Positions 1 through 9,564 of a DNA stretch of 64,000 nucleotides are shown here, in pieces. This DNA comes from Streptomyces spiralis (GTDB lineage Bacteria > Actinomycetota > Actinomycetes > Streptomycetales > Streptomycetaceae). The stretch is taken from positions 62,001 through 126,000 of the forward strand of contig NZ_BNBC01000006.1 in NCBI RefSeq assembly GCF_014654675.1, written 5' to 3'. Within the stretch, counting starts at the first letter, position 1, and each line of letters begins with the position of its first letter. The translations under genes were made by a program, and so were the position numbers. The notes beneath the pieces are model-generated. The model was not told the DNA's origin. It did not search any database and saw only the letters and a program-made list of their open reading frames with translations.

Positions 1-469
1 CCGCCCACAGGGCCAGGTGGCCGCCCGCGGAGTGGCCGGTGATCACCGTGCGCCGCGCGTCGGCCTGCGGCAGCACCTCCCCCACGAGCGCGGGCAGGGC
101 GTCCAGCGCGGCCGCCACGTCGTCGAACGTCTCCGGCCAGCGGCCCGCGACCGCGGCCTCCCCCTCGCCGTCCGGGGCGGCGCCGCCACGCCGGTACTCG
201 ACGTTGGCCACGGCGAAGCCCCGGCGGGCGAGGAAGGCCGCGAAGGGGGTGATGTGCCGGCGGTCGTACGGTGCCCGCCAGGCCCCGCCGTGCAGGACGA
301 CGACCAGGGGGGACGGGCCGGGTTCCGTGGTGCGCGGGGCGTAGAAGTCGATCACCTGGTCGGGGTGGTCGCCGTACGCGGCGGTGCCGTCGGGGTCCAC
401 GGGTGCGTGCGAGAAGGCGGACTCCTCTTCGGCGGCGGCTCTGGCTGCGGCGGCGGCGTCGTCCGGCAT
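1..469 (-). CDS. Alpha/beta hydrolase, possible kynurenine formamidase (partial)
   Basis: The 3' end is cut off by the window edge; about 156 codons are visible from an ATG at 469. An HGGAW motif near residue 55 is the oxyanion-hole motif of the arylformamidase/esterase family, and GHSAGGHLALW near the visible end is the nucleophile elbow with the catalytic Ser. The Asp and His of the triad would lie beyond the window. It lies downstream of kynA and kynU on the same strand, so hydrolysis of N-formylkynurenine is a natural guess, but carboxylesterase activity fits equally well. A GAGAGG/GGAG-rich stretch precedes the start. A 174-bp repeat-bearing gap separates it from kynU, so it may have its own promoter. 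Confidence 0.8.
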   Translation of the reverse strand, partial: MPDDAAAAARAAAEEESAFSHAPVDPDGTAAYGDHPDQVIDFYAPRTTEPGPSPLVVVLHGGAWRAPYDRRHITPFAAFLARRGFAVANVEYRRGGAAPDGEGEAAVAGRWPETFDDVAAALDALPALVGEVLPQADARRTVITGHSAGGHLALWA

Positions 470-588
470 GCTCCAACCTCTCAGCGACGTAACAGTGTTC
501 GGCGGACCAGGTGAGATGGCGGTGACGGTATCAGGACGGTGACATGGGTGTTCGGCCGTGGGGGTGCCGCTGCCGCGGCGGCACCCCG

Positions 589-651
589 CACGCCGTCACG
601 CCTTCACGCCGTCAGCCCTTCGTGCCGTCACGCCGTCACGCCGTCACGCCG
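589..651. repeat. Degenerate 9-bp tandem repeat downstream of kynU
   Basis: Imperfect head-to-tail copies of CACGCCGTCA-like units run from the kynU-hydrolase spacer into the last codons of kynU. The final copies overlap the kynU stop codon at 644-646. No transposon ends are visible. Slippage-generated repeat is the simplest reading. Confidence 0.6.
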
Positions 652-1834
652 GTTCCAGCACCTCCCCCAGCACCCGCGCCGCCCTCTCCGCGTCCGCGAA
701 GCCCACGTACAGCGGGGTGAAGCCGAACCGGAGCACGTCGGGGTGGCGGAAGTCCCCGACCACACCCCGCCGGATCAGCTCCTTCATCACACCCCCGGCG
801 TTCGGGCAGCGCAGCGCCACCTGACTGCCGCGTTCCGCGTGCGCCTGCGGGGTCAGGGACTCGACCAGGCCCTCCGGGACGTACGCCCCGACGCACTCGA
901 GGAAGAAGTCCGTCAGGGCGAGGGACTTGGCGCGGACCGCCGCCACCGTCACGCCCTCCCAGACCTCCAGCGCCGCCTCCAGGGCGAGCATGGAGAGGAT
1001 GTCCGGGGTGCCGACCCGGCCGCGGAGCGCGCCCGCCGCCGGTTCGTAGGACGGGCGCATCCCGAAGGGCTCCACGTGCGAGTTCCAGCCAGGAAGCGGG
1101 GAGTCGAAGCGGTCCTGGAGACCGCGGCGGACGTAGAGGTACGCCGGTGAACCCGGGCCGCCGTTGAGGTACTTGTAGGTGCAGCCCACCGCGAGGTCGA
1201 CGCCGTGCTCGTCCAGCCCCACCGGCAGCGCGCCCGCCGTATGGCACAGGTCCCAGACCGACACGGCGCCCGCCGCCCGCACCGCCGCCGTGAGCGACGG
1301 CAGGTCGTGCAGCCGGCCGGTGCGGTAGTCGGCGTGGTTGAGCAGCACCGCCGCCGTGCGGTCGCTCACCGCGTCCGGCACCTCGGCCGGGGTCACCGGT
1401 CGCAGCGCGCACCCCGTCATCCGGGCCGCCGACTCGGCGATGTACCCGTCCGTGGGGAACGTCGTCGCGTCCACCAGGATCTCGTCCCGGCCCTCGCCCG
1501 CGAGCCGCACGGCACCCACGAGTGCCTTGAAGACGTTGACACTGGTGGAGTCGCCCACCACGATCTGGCCCGGCGCCGCGCCGACCAGCGGGGCGATCGT
1601 GTCGCCGATCCGCTCGGGCGCCGTCCACCAGCCGCTCTCCTCCCAGGAGCGGATGCGCAGCTCGCCCCACTCACGGCGGACCACGTCGGCGACCCGGCCG
1701 GGGACGTTCGCGGGCAACGCGCCGAGCGAGTTGCCGTCCAGGTACACCACGTCGTCCAGCACGAACCGCGAGCGCACCGGCGCCAGTTCGTCGGCGGCGT
1801 CCAGCTTCTCCGCACGCAGCGCCAGTTCAGACAT
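644..1834 (-). CDS. kynU: Kynureninase
   Basis: PLP enzyme of fold type I, 396 aa, normal length for bacterial kynureninase. It cleaves L-kynurenine (or 3-hydroxykynurenine) to anthranilate and alanine in the cytoplasm. Visible signatures are YLDGNSLG near residue 31, WWTAPERIGD near 69 and the CTYKYLNGGPGSP motif, whose Lys (residue 221) is the expected PLP Schiff-base lysine. The ATG at 1834 overlaps the kynA stop by 8 nt, so the two are translationally coupled. Anthranilate from this step can feed secondary metabolites such as peptide antibiotics; no biosynthetic cluster is seen here, so a catabolic or supply role is inferred. Confidence 0.95.
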   Translation of the reverse strand: MSELALRAEKLDAADELAPVRSRFVLDDVVYLDGNSLGALPANVPGRVADVVRREWGELRIRSWEESGWWTAPERIGDTIAPLVGAAPGQIVVGDSTSVNVFKALVGAVRLAGEGRDEILVDATTFPTDGYIAESAARMTGCALRPVTPAEVPDAVSDRTAAVLLNHADYRTGRLHDLPSLTAAVRAAGAVSVWDLCHTAGALPVGLDEHGVDLAVGCTYKYLNGGPGSPAYLYVRRGLQDRFDSPLPGWNSHVEPFGMRPSYEPAAGALRGRVGTPDILSMLALEAALEVWEGVTVAAVRAKSLALTDFFLECVGAYVPEGLVESLTPQAHAERGSQVALRCPNAGGVMKELIRRGVVGDFRHPDVLRFGFTPLYVGFADAERAARVLGEVLEPA

Positions 1835-2684
1835 GGGACCTCGCCGTCCACAGCTCGGGGAACACGTTCTTCTGCGCCCGCTTCTCCAGCCAGGCCACCC
1901 CGGCGGAGCCGCCCGTACCCTGCTTGGCGCCCATCGCTCGGCGGGTGGCGACCAGGTGGTCGTTGCGCCAGCGCCACACCAGCTCCGCCACGTCCGTCAA
2001 CGCCTCACCGAGACGGGCGAGTTCGTCCTGTTCGGCGCCGGAGTAGAGCTGCGTCCAGACGGCCTCCACCTGCTCGGAGGGCTCGTAGCGCAGCGACACG
2101 TCACGGTGCAGTACGGCGTCCGGGATCGCGTGCCCGCGCCGGGCCAGCAGCCGCAGCACCTCGTCGTAGAGGCTCGGCTCGTGCAGCGCCTTCTCCAGTT
2201 CGGCGTGGGCGCGGGGCGCGCCCCGGTGCGGGACGAGCATCGACGCCGACTTCTCGCCGAGCAGGAACTCCATGCGGCGGTACATCGCCGACTGGAAGCC
2301 GGAACCCTCCCCGAGGGCGCCGCGGTAGCTGTTGAACTGGGCCGGGGTGAGCTGTCCGAGCGGCTTCCAGGAGGCGTTCAGCGCCTCCAGTTCGCGTACG
2401 GACCGCTTCAGCGCGGCGATCGCCGACGGCACGTCGTCGGCGCGCAGGGCGCCGGCCGCGGTCTCCCATTCGTGGACGATGACGGTGAACCACAGCTCCA
2501 TGACCTGGGTGGTGACCAGGAAGACCATCTCTCCGGGATCGTCGGAGAGGGTGTGCTGGAGGTGGGTGAGCACGTCCGCCTTGACGTAGTCCTCGTACGG
2601 CGTCGTGCCCTCGAAGTCGAGATGCGGGGTCTCGGGCTCAGCGGCCTCGTCGGGCCGAGGGGTCGGGTGAGCCTGGTGGGACAT
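1827..2684 (-). CDS. kynA: Tryptophan 2,3-dioxygenase
   Basis: Heme dioxygenase opening the indole ring of L-tryptophan to N-formylkynurenine. 285 aa from the chosen ATG at 2684, which has GGAG 6 nt upstream; an in-frame ATG at 2699 is possible but lacks a site. FNSYRGALGEGSGFQS (about residues 117-132) and WRNDHLVATRR (239-249) are family signatures. His243 in the second is the expected axial heme ligand, followed by GAKQGTGGSAG. It is the first gene of the kyn operon and overlaps kynU by 8 nt. The acidic and proline-rich first 25 residues are variable in the family. Confidence 0.95.
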   Translation of the reverse strand: MSHQAHPTPRPDEAAEPETPHLDFEGTTPYEDYVKADVLTHLQHTLSDDPGEMVFLVTTQVMELWFTVIVHEWETAAGALRADDVPSAIAALKRSVRELEALNASWKPLGQLTPAQFNSYRGALGEGSGFQSAMYRRMEFLLGEKSASMLVPHRGAPRAHAELEKALHEPSLYDEVLRLLARRGHAIPDAVLHRDVSLRYEPSEQVEAVWTQLYSGAEQDELARLGEALTDVAELVWRWRNDHLVATRRAMGAKQGTGGSAGVAWLEKRAQKNVFPELWTARSHV

Positions 2685-2800
2685 CGCTGTCTCCTGCATG
2701 TACTCCGGGTAGCGGTCCGCCCCTGCCGATGCCGGCACGGGGGCCCCGGTCCCCACCCGAATCCTGCGCAACACCCACGGAGATCGCAAGGCCCGCCTGA

Positions 2801-2899
2801 TCACACAGGCGGGCCAGGTCGGACAGGCGGGCCGGGCCACACGGGCCGGTCAGGCCACACGGGTGGGCGGGCCACACAGGCGGGCCGGGCCACGGGCGG
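2801..2899. repeat. Imperfect GGCCACACRGGCGGGCC-type repeats
   Basis: About five imperfect copies of a 17-20-bp unit (core GGCCACAC followed by GGCGGGCC) lie between kynA and the DUF3151 gene. They occupy most of the upstream region of the kyn operon. They could form GC-rich hairpins, but no run of T follows, so a terminator is not clear. Confidence 0.55.
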
Positions 2900-2938
2900 C
2901 GCGGGCCGCGTACGTCCCCGCGTGTCTCCGCGTACGGC

Positions 2939-3352
2939 TCAGCCCAGCGTCTGGGCGGCCGTCTCGGAGGAGTCCTTCAGGAACTGCGAGCAGCGCGCGT
3001 ACTCCTCCTGCTCGCCGATCGCCTGGGCGGCGCGGGCGAGGGCGTGCAGGGCGCGCAGGAAGCCGCGGTTGGGCTCGTGCTCCCAGGGGATCGGGCCGTG
3101 GCCCTTCCACCCGTTGCGCCGCAGGGCGTCCAGACCGCGGTGGTAGCCGGTACGGGCGTACGCGTACGACTCCACCGCCGCGCCCCGCTCGAACGCGTCG
3201 TCGGCCAGCTGCGCCCAGGCCAGCGAGGACGCCGGGTACCGCGCGGCGACGTCGGCGGGCGAGGTGCCCTGCGCGAGGAGCTCGCGGGGCTCCGGGTCGT
3301 CGGGCAGGTGGGTGGGAGGCGGGCCGCCGAGGAGGTTCTCGTGAATACTCAT
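2939..3352 (-). CDS. DUF3151 family protein
   Basis: Soluble protein of 137 aa from an ATG at 3352; an in-frame ATG at 3370 is an alternative with GGGAGGG directly upstream. No catalytic motif is recognised. The sequence matches what I recall of the actinobacterial DUF3151 family (GYHRGLDALRRNGWKGHG, IPWEHEPNRGFLRALHAL), which usually sits beside the class II aldolase gene, as here with the MFS gene between. Helix-rich, no signal peptide. Function unknown. Confidence 0.85.
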   Translation of the reverse strand: MSIHENLLGGPPPTHLPDDPEPRELLAQGTSPADVAARYPASSLAWAQLADDAFERGAAVESYAYARTGYHRGLDALRRNGWKGHGPIPWEHEPNRGFLRALHALARAAQAIGEQEEYARCSQFLKDSSETAAQTLG

Positions 3353-3409
3353 GGGTTCAGTCTGCTGCATCCCTCCCGGCGGAGTGCGCCCACCCGGCAG
3401 CGCCTCGGC

Positions 3410-4912
3410 TCAGGCCCGCTGGTCCGGTTCCAGCGGCGGGGTCGTCACGAGACCGTGGGTGCGGCACTCGGGATGGCGGCACTCGGGGCCGGGGCGGCGC
3501 ACGGTCGCGAAGGCGATGATCGACCCGGCCACCAGCACCGCCGCGATGATCGGCATGGCCCGCCGGAACGCGGCGTCGAAGGCGTCCGCCGAGCGGTACG
3601 CCTCCGGGCCCATCCCGGCCAGCAGCGGCAGCGCGGCCACCGCGATCAGCCCGGCCGCGCGGGCCGCCGCGTTGTTGATGCCGCTGGCCAGGCCCGCCCG
3701 GGAGGTGTCGACCGAGGCGAGGACGGTGGCGGTCAGCGGGGCCACCAGGATGACCATGCCGGCGCCCATGACCAGCAGGGCCGGCAGGACGTCGGTGACG
3801 TAGTCCGCGTCCTTGCCGACACGCAGCATCAGCAGCATCGCGACCGCGCACAGCAGCGGGCCGACGGTGAGCGGGATGCGTGGGCCGATCCGGTCGGCGA
3901 GGGCCCCCGAGCGGGCCGAGAACAGCAGCATGAGGAGGGTCGTGGGCAGCAGGGCGGTGCCCGCCCGCAGCGGTGAGTAGCCGGCCACGACCTGGAGCTG
4001 GAGCGTGGTGAGGAAGAAGAAGCCGCCGAAGGCCGCGTAGACGCACAGGGTGACCAGGTTGACCGCGGTGAACTGGCGGGAGGCGAAGATGCCGAGCGGC
4101 ATCATCGGGTCCGGTACCCGCTTCTCGACGTAGACGAAGGCGACGGCGGCGGCCACTCCGGCGGTCGCGGTCAGGGCGACGGCGAGGGAGCCGCTGCGGG
4201 CCTCGATCAGGGCGTACGTCACCAGAGCGAGGGAGACGGCGCCGAGGGCGGCGCCCAGTACGTCGAAGCGGCGGTGAGCGCGGACCTTCCCGGCCGTTCC
4301 GCCGGCTCCGCCGGGCTCGGCCAGGGGGACGCCACCGGTCGACTCGGGGACGTGCCGCAGGGCGACGGGGACACAGACCAGGGCGAGCGGGACGTTGAGC
4401 AGGAAGACCCAGCGCCAGCCGGGGCCGTTCACCAGCCAGCCGCCGAGGAAGGGGCCGACCGCCGCGCCGATGCCGCCGAACCCGGACCACAGGCCCACGG
4501 CCCGGCCCCGGTCGTCGGGGTGGAAGGACGCCTGGATCAGGGCGAGGGAGCCGGGCGTGAGCAGGGCGCCGCCGATGCCCTGGAGGGCGCGGGCGGCGAC
4601 GAGGACGGTGGAGCCGGGGGCGAGGCCGCACAGCAGGGACGCGGTGGCGAACCAGATCACGCCGATCACGAAGATCCTGCGGCGGCCGTACAGGTCGCCG
4701 AGGGAGCCGCCGAGGAGGATCAGGCCCGCCAGGGTGACCATGTACGCGTTGACCGTCCACTGGAGGGTGGCGAGGTCCGCGTTCAGATCGTGGCCGATGC
4801 GGGGCAGGGCGACGTTGACGACGGTCGAGTCCAGCATCGCCATGCTGGAGCCGAGCACGGTGGTCAACAGGATCCACTTGCCCTGTGCGGACGACAGCCG
4901 GATGTCGGGCAT
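3410..4912 (-). CDS. MFS multidrug exporter, DHA2 (14-TM) family
   Basis: 500 aa with about 14 hydrophobic segments, the expected size for EmrB/QacA-type proton antiporters. The motif-A-like GGSLGDLYGRRR lies near residues 68-79 between TM2 and TM3, LDSTVVNVALPRIG in TM1 marks DHA2 members, and a motif-C-like GFGGIGAAVGPFLGGW lies in TM5. It would export hydrophobic drugs or metabolites across the cytoplasmic membrane; the substrate cannot be read from sequence. No adjacent TetR or MarR repressor is seen. The C-terminal 30 residues are Pro/His/Cys rich and cytoplasmic. Confidence 0.9.
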   Translation of the reverse strand: MPDIRLSSAQGKWILLTTVLGSSMAMLDSTVVNVALPRIGHDLNADLATLQWTVNAYMVTLAGLILLGGSLGDLYGRRRIFVIGVIWFATASLLCGLAPGSTVLVAARALQGIGGALLTPGSLALIQASFHPDDRGRAVGLWSGFGGIGAAVGPFLGGWLVNGPGWRWVFLLNVPLALVCVPVALRHVPESTGGVPLAEPGGAGGTAGKVRAHRRFDVLGAALGAVSLALVTYALIEARSGSLAVALTATAGVAAAVAFVYVEKRVPDPMMPLGIFASRQFTAVNLVTLCVYAAFGGFFFLTTLQLQVVAGYSPLRAGTALLPTTLLMLLFSARSGALADRIGPRIPLTVGPLLCAVAMLLMLRVGKDADYVTDVLPALLVMGAGMVILVAPLTATVLASVDTSRAGLASGINNAAARAAGLIAVAALPLLAGMGPEAYRSADAFDAAFRRAMPIIAAVLVAGSIIAFATVRRPGPECRHPECRTHGLVTTPPLEPDQRA

Positions 4913-5000
4913 GGGTGGATCATCCCGCGTCCGGCGCCGGCGGGCCAGACGAGCGACGGACCCGGTGCTCGGCGCACCGGGTCCGTCACGGTCAGGCGAA

Positions 5001-5049
5001 GACGGCTGAGGACAGCCGGAGACAGCTGAAGACAGCCGGAGACAGGCGG

Positions 5050-5050
<1 letters not shown>
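5001..5050. repeat. Five 10-bp tandem units downstream of fbaA
   Basis: Five head-to-tail units of exactly 10 bp with the pattern GACRGCYGRR run from 5001 to 5050 and end inside the fbaA stop codon. The second and fourth are identical (GACAGCCGGA). No hairpin with a T tract is evident. Confidence 0.65.
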
Positions 5051-6081
<1,031 letters not shown>

Positions 6082-6265
6082 CTGTCCGCTCCTTGTATGT
6101 GCGGGGTGCGTTCTGCGTGTTTACGGCCCTGACCTAGGGAGTGACGTCATCGTCGGCCCCATCTTCGCAGACGATGCCGGATGCTTCGGACACCCTGTCC
6201 AGCCTGTGGATGACGGGTCGGGCGGCCCGGACCACCCCGCTCCGGACCGCGCCGCCGTCCCTGCC

Positions 6266-6814
6266 TCAGTCCAGGCCCAGGTCGTCCTTCGAGTACGCGA
6301 ACACGTACGGCACGCCCGCCTTCTCGGCGACCGTCTCGGCGGCACCCGTCGCCCGGTCCACGATCGTGGCGACCCCGACGACCTCGGCGCCGGCCTCCCG
6401 CAGCGCCTCGACGGCGGTGAGCACCGAACCGCCGGTCGTGGAGGTGTCCTCGACGGCGAGGACCCGGCGCCCCGCGACCTCGGCGCCCTCGATACGACGC
6501 TGCAGCCCGTGCGCCTTGCCCGCCTTGCGCACGACGAACGCGTCCAGCGTCCTGCCGCGCGCGGCGGAGGCGTGCAGCATCGCGGTGGCCACCGGGTCGG
6601 CGCCCAGGGTGAGGCCGCCGACCGCCTCGTAGTCCAGGTCGGCGGTCAGGTCGAGCATGACCTGACCGACCAGCGGGGCGGCCACGCCGTCGAGGGTGAT
6701 GCGGCGCAGGTCGACGTAGTAGTCGGCTTCCTTGCCCGACGACAGCGTCACCTTGCCGTGCACCACGGCCTTGTCCTTGATCTGCTGCAGCAGCTCGCCG
6801 CGAACGTCACTCAT
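6266..6814 (-). CDS. pyrE: Orotate phosphoribosyltransferase
   Basis: 182 aa. Transfers the PRPP ribose-phosphate to orotate, giving OMP in pyrimidine synthesis. The PRPP-binding motif VLAVEDTSTTGGS lies near residues 118-130 and the flexible catalytic-loop region near AFVVRKAGKAHG (93-104). SSGKEADYYVDLRR near the N-terminus is typical of the group. The start ATG at 6814 lies 10 bp after the stop of the upstream epimerase gene, so the two are probably cotranscribed. The other pyr genes are not in the window. Confidence 0.95.
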   Translation of the reverse strand: MSDVRGELLQQIKDKAVVHGKVTLSSGKEADYYVDLRRITLDGVAAPLVGQVMLDLTADLDYEAVGGLTLGADPVATAMLHASAARGRTLDAFVVRKAGKAHGLQRRIEGAEVAGRRVLAVEDTSTTGGSVLTAVEALREAGAEVVGVATIVDRATGAAETVAEKAGVPYVFAYSKDDLGLD

Positions 6815-6824
6815 GGCAGCCAGC

Positions 6825-7622
6825 TTAAGCGCGGCGCCAGCTCCAGGTCGTCGTCGCCTCCAGCGGTTCCAGGGGCGTGACCAGGTGCGGGTGGGTGTTC
6901 AGGCCGTCGGGCGGGCCGGTCTGCGGTTCCACGCACACGGCGGCCTCCTGCTCGTCGTAGACGACGACCCACTTCTCGGGGCTGGTCACCCTCAGCTCCA
7001 GCTGCCCGGGCCAGGTGAGCGTGACGTCGACGCCGTCGGGCATGCCGAAGCAGTCGTCCCAGGGGCCGGGCTTGGGGTCGACGCGGTGACCGGTGGGCAG
7101 GTGGTCGTCGCCTCGTTCCTCCTGCCAGGCCGGGGTGAAGTCCAGCCGCACGTCCTGGGCGCCGGGGCCGCCGAGGTTGCGGTGGAACCACGGATGCCAG
7201 CCGATCTGCGCCGGGAAGGAGGACTCGTACGTCTCGACGGACATCGTCAGGGTCAGGGAGTCCTCGGTGAGCGCGACCACCTGGGTCACCCGGCCGCGAT
7301 AGGGCCAGGGGTCGACCAGGTCGTACGTGATCACCGCCTCGTCCGCCGAGACGCGGGCCGTGTGCCAGGCGCCGTCGCGGGCGGTGCCGTGGATGGCGTG
7401 CGGCGGGGAGTTGAGCGGCATCTGGTGGACGGTGGCGCCGTCCCGGAACCGGCCCTCGCGGATCCGGCCGCACCAGGGGACCATCGGGAAGCAGCCGAAC
7501 CTCTCGCCCTTGCGCAGCAGTTCGAGCCCGCCCACGCGGAGCCCTCCGATGCGGCCGCCGTTGCCCGGCTGCACGGTCGCTTCCGCGTCGCCCGCGGTCA
7601 GCGTGATGTCTTCGTTACTCAC
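6825..7622 (-). CDS. Aldose 1-epimerase family protein
   Basis: 265 aa beta-sandwich sugar mutarotase-like protein from a GTG at 7622. Candidate catalytic residues are His in HAIHG (near 75), His in GWHPWFHRN (near 142) and Glu in CVEPQTGPPDGLN (near 233), the usual His/His/Glu set of galactose mutarotases. It interconverts sugar anomers, or binds a sugar phosphate as YeaD-type relatives do. It lies directly upstream of pyrE on the same strand, an association I recall from other Streptomyces. Confidence 0.88.
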   Translation of the reverse strand: MSNEDITLTAGDAEATVQPGNGGRIGGLRVGGLELLRKGERFGCFPMVPWCGRIREGRFRDGATVHQMPLNSPPHAIHGTARDGAWHTARVSADEAVITYDLVDPWPYRGRVTQVVALTEDSLTLTMSVETYESSFPAQIGWHPWFHRNLGGPGAQDVRLDFTPAWQEERGDDHLPTGHRVDPKPGPWDDCFGMPDGVDVTLTWPGQLELRVTSPEKWVVVYDEQEAAVCVEPQTGPPDGLNTHPHLVTPLEPLEATTTWSWRRA

Positions 7623-7696
7623 GGAACGAGGCTACTGGCACGATCAACAGGGCGTTCCGCGCGCCGTCTGCGCACGCCGTGGCGCGTGCCGCTTCG

Positions 7697-8755
7697 TCAC
7701 CGGCGGCGTCTGAGAGCCCGGCCCACGACGATCGCCGAGGCCACGACCAGCGCGGCGGCGGGGGCCGCCCAGCGGAGGGTGGGCGTGGCGGAGACGGTGA
7801 GCGGGGCGGGGACGGGTGCGTAGCGGCCGCGCGGCGGGGCGTGGTCCACCTCCTCCGCGCTGCGTCCGATCATCGTCCGCCGTGCGTGCGCCGCCTCGGC
7901 GGGCGGCTCGGAGGCGTCGTCGAAGCCCTCGGCGAGGGACATGTCCTCGTCCAGGGACATGTCCTCGTCGTCGCGGTCCGGTTGGTCCTCCCCGCCGTCC
8001 TCTTCGTCGGCTTCACCTGCTTCGGCCGCGTCGGCCTCGTATCCGTCGTCCTCGGCGAGGGGATCGAGGGAGGACGGCGGGACCTCGGTGTCGAAGACGG
8101 AGACGTGCTCGGCGGAGCCCGGTTCGGAGAGGCGGGGTTCGGGGGCCTCCTCCGGGGGCGGTACGGGCGCGTCGTCCGCGTCCGGTGTCGCCTCGAAGTC
8201 GCCCGTCGCCAGCGGGGCGAAGTCCTCCGTCGCCAGGGCCTCGGCGGACTCGGCGGGCTCGAGGGGTTCGGCGGACTCGGCGGACTCGGCGGGCACGGTG
8301 GGCTCCGTCGGCTCCGCGGGCACCGCAGGTTCCACCGGTTCCGCCGCCAGGTTCTCCGCGAAACGGTTCAGCAGCCGGATCACGGCGGCCCGTACGGCGT
8401 CCGGGGCGAGCTCGGTGAGCCGGCCGGCGGCCGAGGCGGTGCCGTCGAAGGCGAGGGCCGAGCCGTCGTCGGTGTCGCGCAGCCGGATGGTGAGCGCGAT
8501 GTCCACCGAGCCCGTGCCGCGGGACTCCGTGGCGACGCCCTCGACGCCGTACGTCCCGTCGTCGCGGGCGGAGACGCGCAGGGTGCCGCGGTAGGTGACG
8601 GAGTGGCTCCCGACGCGTACCTTGAGCCGGCCGGCGACGGGCTCGGCGCCGGAGTCCTGCTGGAGTCCGGGCACCGCCCGGGCGACCCGCGCGGGGTCGG
8701 CGAGCGCCGCCCGCAGCCGCCGGGCCGGAACCGGAACGAACACCTCGTGCTCCAT
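7697..8755 (-). CDS. SRPBCC (CoxG-like) domain protein with acidic linker and C-terminal membrane anchor
   Basis: 352 aa from an ATG at 8755. Residues 1-125 look like an SRPBCC/CoxG lipid- or cofactor-binding domain (MEHEVFVPVPARRL, followed by TYRGTLRVSARDDG). Residues 130-290 are a low-complexity Glu/Pro/Asp/Ala linker with repeated PAESAESAE and EDMSLDEDMSLAE units. A single hydrophobic helix near residues 330-348 ends in RRRR, giving a tail anchor with the domain in the cytoplasm. CoxG recruits CO dehydrogenase to the membrane, but no coxMSL genes are here, so the partner is unknown. Start region lacks a strong ribosome site. Confidence 0.75.
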   Translation of the reverse strand: MEHEVFVPVPARRLRAALADPARVARAVPGLQQDSGAEPVAGRLKVRVGSHSVTYRGTLRVSARDDGTYGVEGVATESRGTGSVDIALTIRLRDTDDGSALAFDGTASAAGRLTELAPDAVRAAVIRLLNRFAENLAAEPVEPAVPAEPTEPTVPAESAESAEPLEPAESAEALATEDFAPLATGDFEATPDADDAPVPPPEEAPEPRLSEPGSAEHVSVFDTEVPPSSLDPLAEDDGYEADAAEAGEADEEDGGEDQPDRDDEDMSLDEDMSLAEGFDDASEPPAEAAHARRTMIGRSAEEVDHAPPRGRYAPVPAPLTVSATPTLRWAAPAAALVVASAIVVGRALRRRR

Positions 8756-8886
8756 GTCAGCCGAGCGTACCCAGTGCGGGCCCGGAATACCCTCTCCTCG
8801 CCCGCAACGCCCCCACACCCTGCTCCCCCGTGCCACCATGCCCTGCGGCCCACGCCTCACCTGCACGCACCGCGGGCCGGCGTCGG

Positions 8887-9564
8887 TCAGGACTCGCCGC
8901 CGGGACGTACCAGACCCGACTCGTAGGCCACTACCACCGCCTGGGCCCGGCTGGCCAGGCTGAGTTTTGCCATGGCGCGGTTGAGGTGCGTCTTCACCGT
9001 GGCCTCGCTGATGAAGAGACGGTCGGCCGTCTCGGCGTTGGTCAGGCCCCGGGCGACCAGTCGGAGCACCTCCAGCTCGCGGTTCGTCAGCGCGCGCAGG
9101 CCGGCCGGCGCCTTCGCGGGCGGCATCGGGGTGTCCGCCCGTTGTGTGAACGCCTCCACCAGCCGCCGGGTGACCACCGGGGCGAACAGGGAGTCCCCGC
9201 CGTGCACGGCGGTCACCGCGGCCAGCAGCCGCTCCGGGCCCGCGTCCTTGAGAAGGAAACCGGCCGCGCCGGCCCGCAGGGCGCCGTACACGTACTCGTC
9301 GAGGTCGAAGGTGGTGAGGATCAGGACGCGCGGCGCGGGGTCCGCCGCCTCGGCGAGGATCCGGCGGGTCGCCTCGATCCCCGTCATCCCGGGCATGCGG
9401 ATGTCCATGAGGATCACGTCCGGCCGGGTCTTCGCGGCCAGGGTCACCGACTCCGCCCCGTCGGCGGCCTCCCCGACGACCTCCATGCCGGGGGCGGCGC
9501 GCAGCAGCGCGACCAGCCCGCTGCGCACGAGGAACTGGTCGTCGACCACCAGCACTCTGATCAT
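8887..9564 (-). CDS. NarL/FixJ-family response regulator
   Basis: 225 aa. Receiver domain at residues 1-120 with the acidic pair DD (8-9), phospho-acceptor Asp54 in VILMDIRMPG and Lys in FLLKDAGP. C-terminal LuxR-type HTH begins at LTNRELEVLRLVARG (near 157), with the recognition helix in ISEATVKTHLNR. Its ATG overlaps the kinase stop by 4 nt (ATGA), so it is the partner of the kinase upstream. Targets are unknown; the flanking SRPBCC gene and the spermidine-synthase-like gene are candidates only by position. Confidence 0.93.
   Translation of the reverse strand: MIRVLVVDDQFLVRSGLVALLRAAPGMEVVGEAADGAESVTLAAKTRPDVILMDIRMPGMTGIEATRRILAEAADPAPRVLILTTFDLDEYVYGALRAGAAGFLLKDAGPERLLAAVTAVHGGDSLFAPVVTRRLVEAFTQRADTPMPPAKAPAGLRALTNRELEVLRLVARGLTNAETADRLFISEATVKTHLNRAMAKLSLASRAQAVVVAYESGLVRPGGES

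Noticed and set aside
2801..2899. Riboswitch or tryptophan attenuator upstream of kynA
   Set aside because: Repeats are imperfect GC-rich units without a leader peptide containing Trp codons or a recognisable aptamer.
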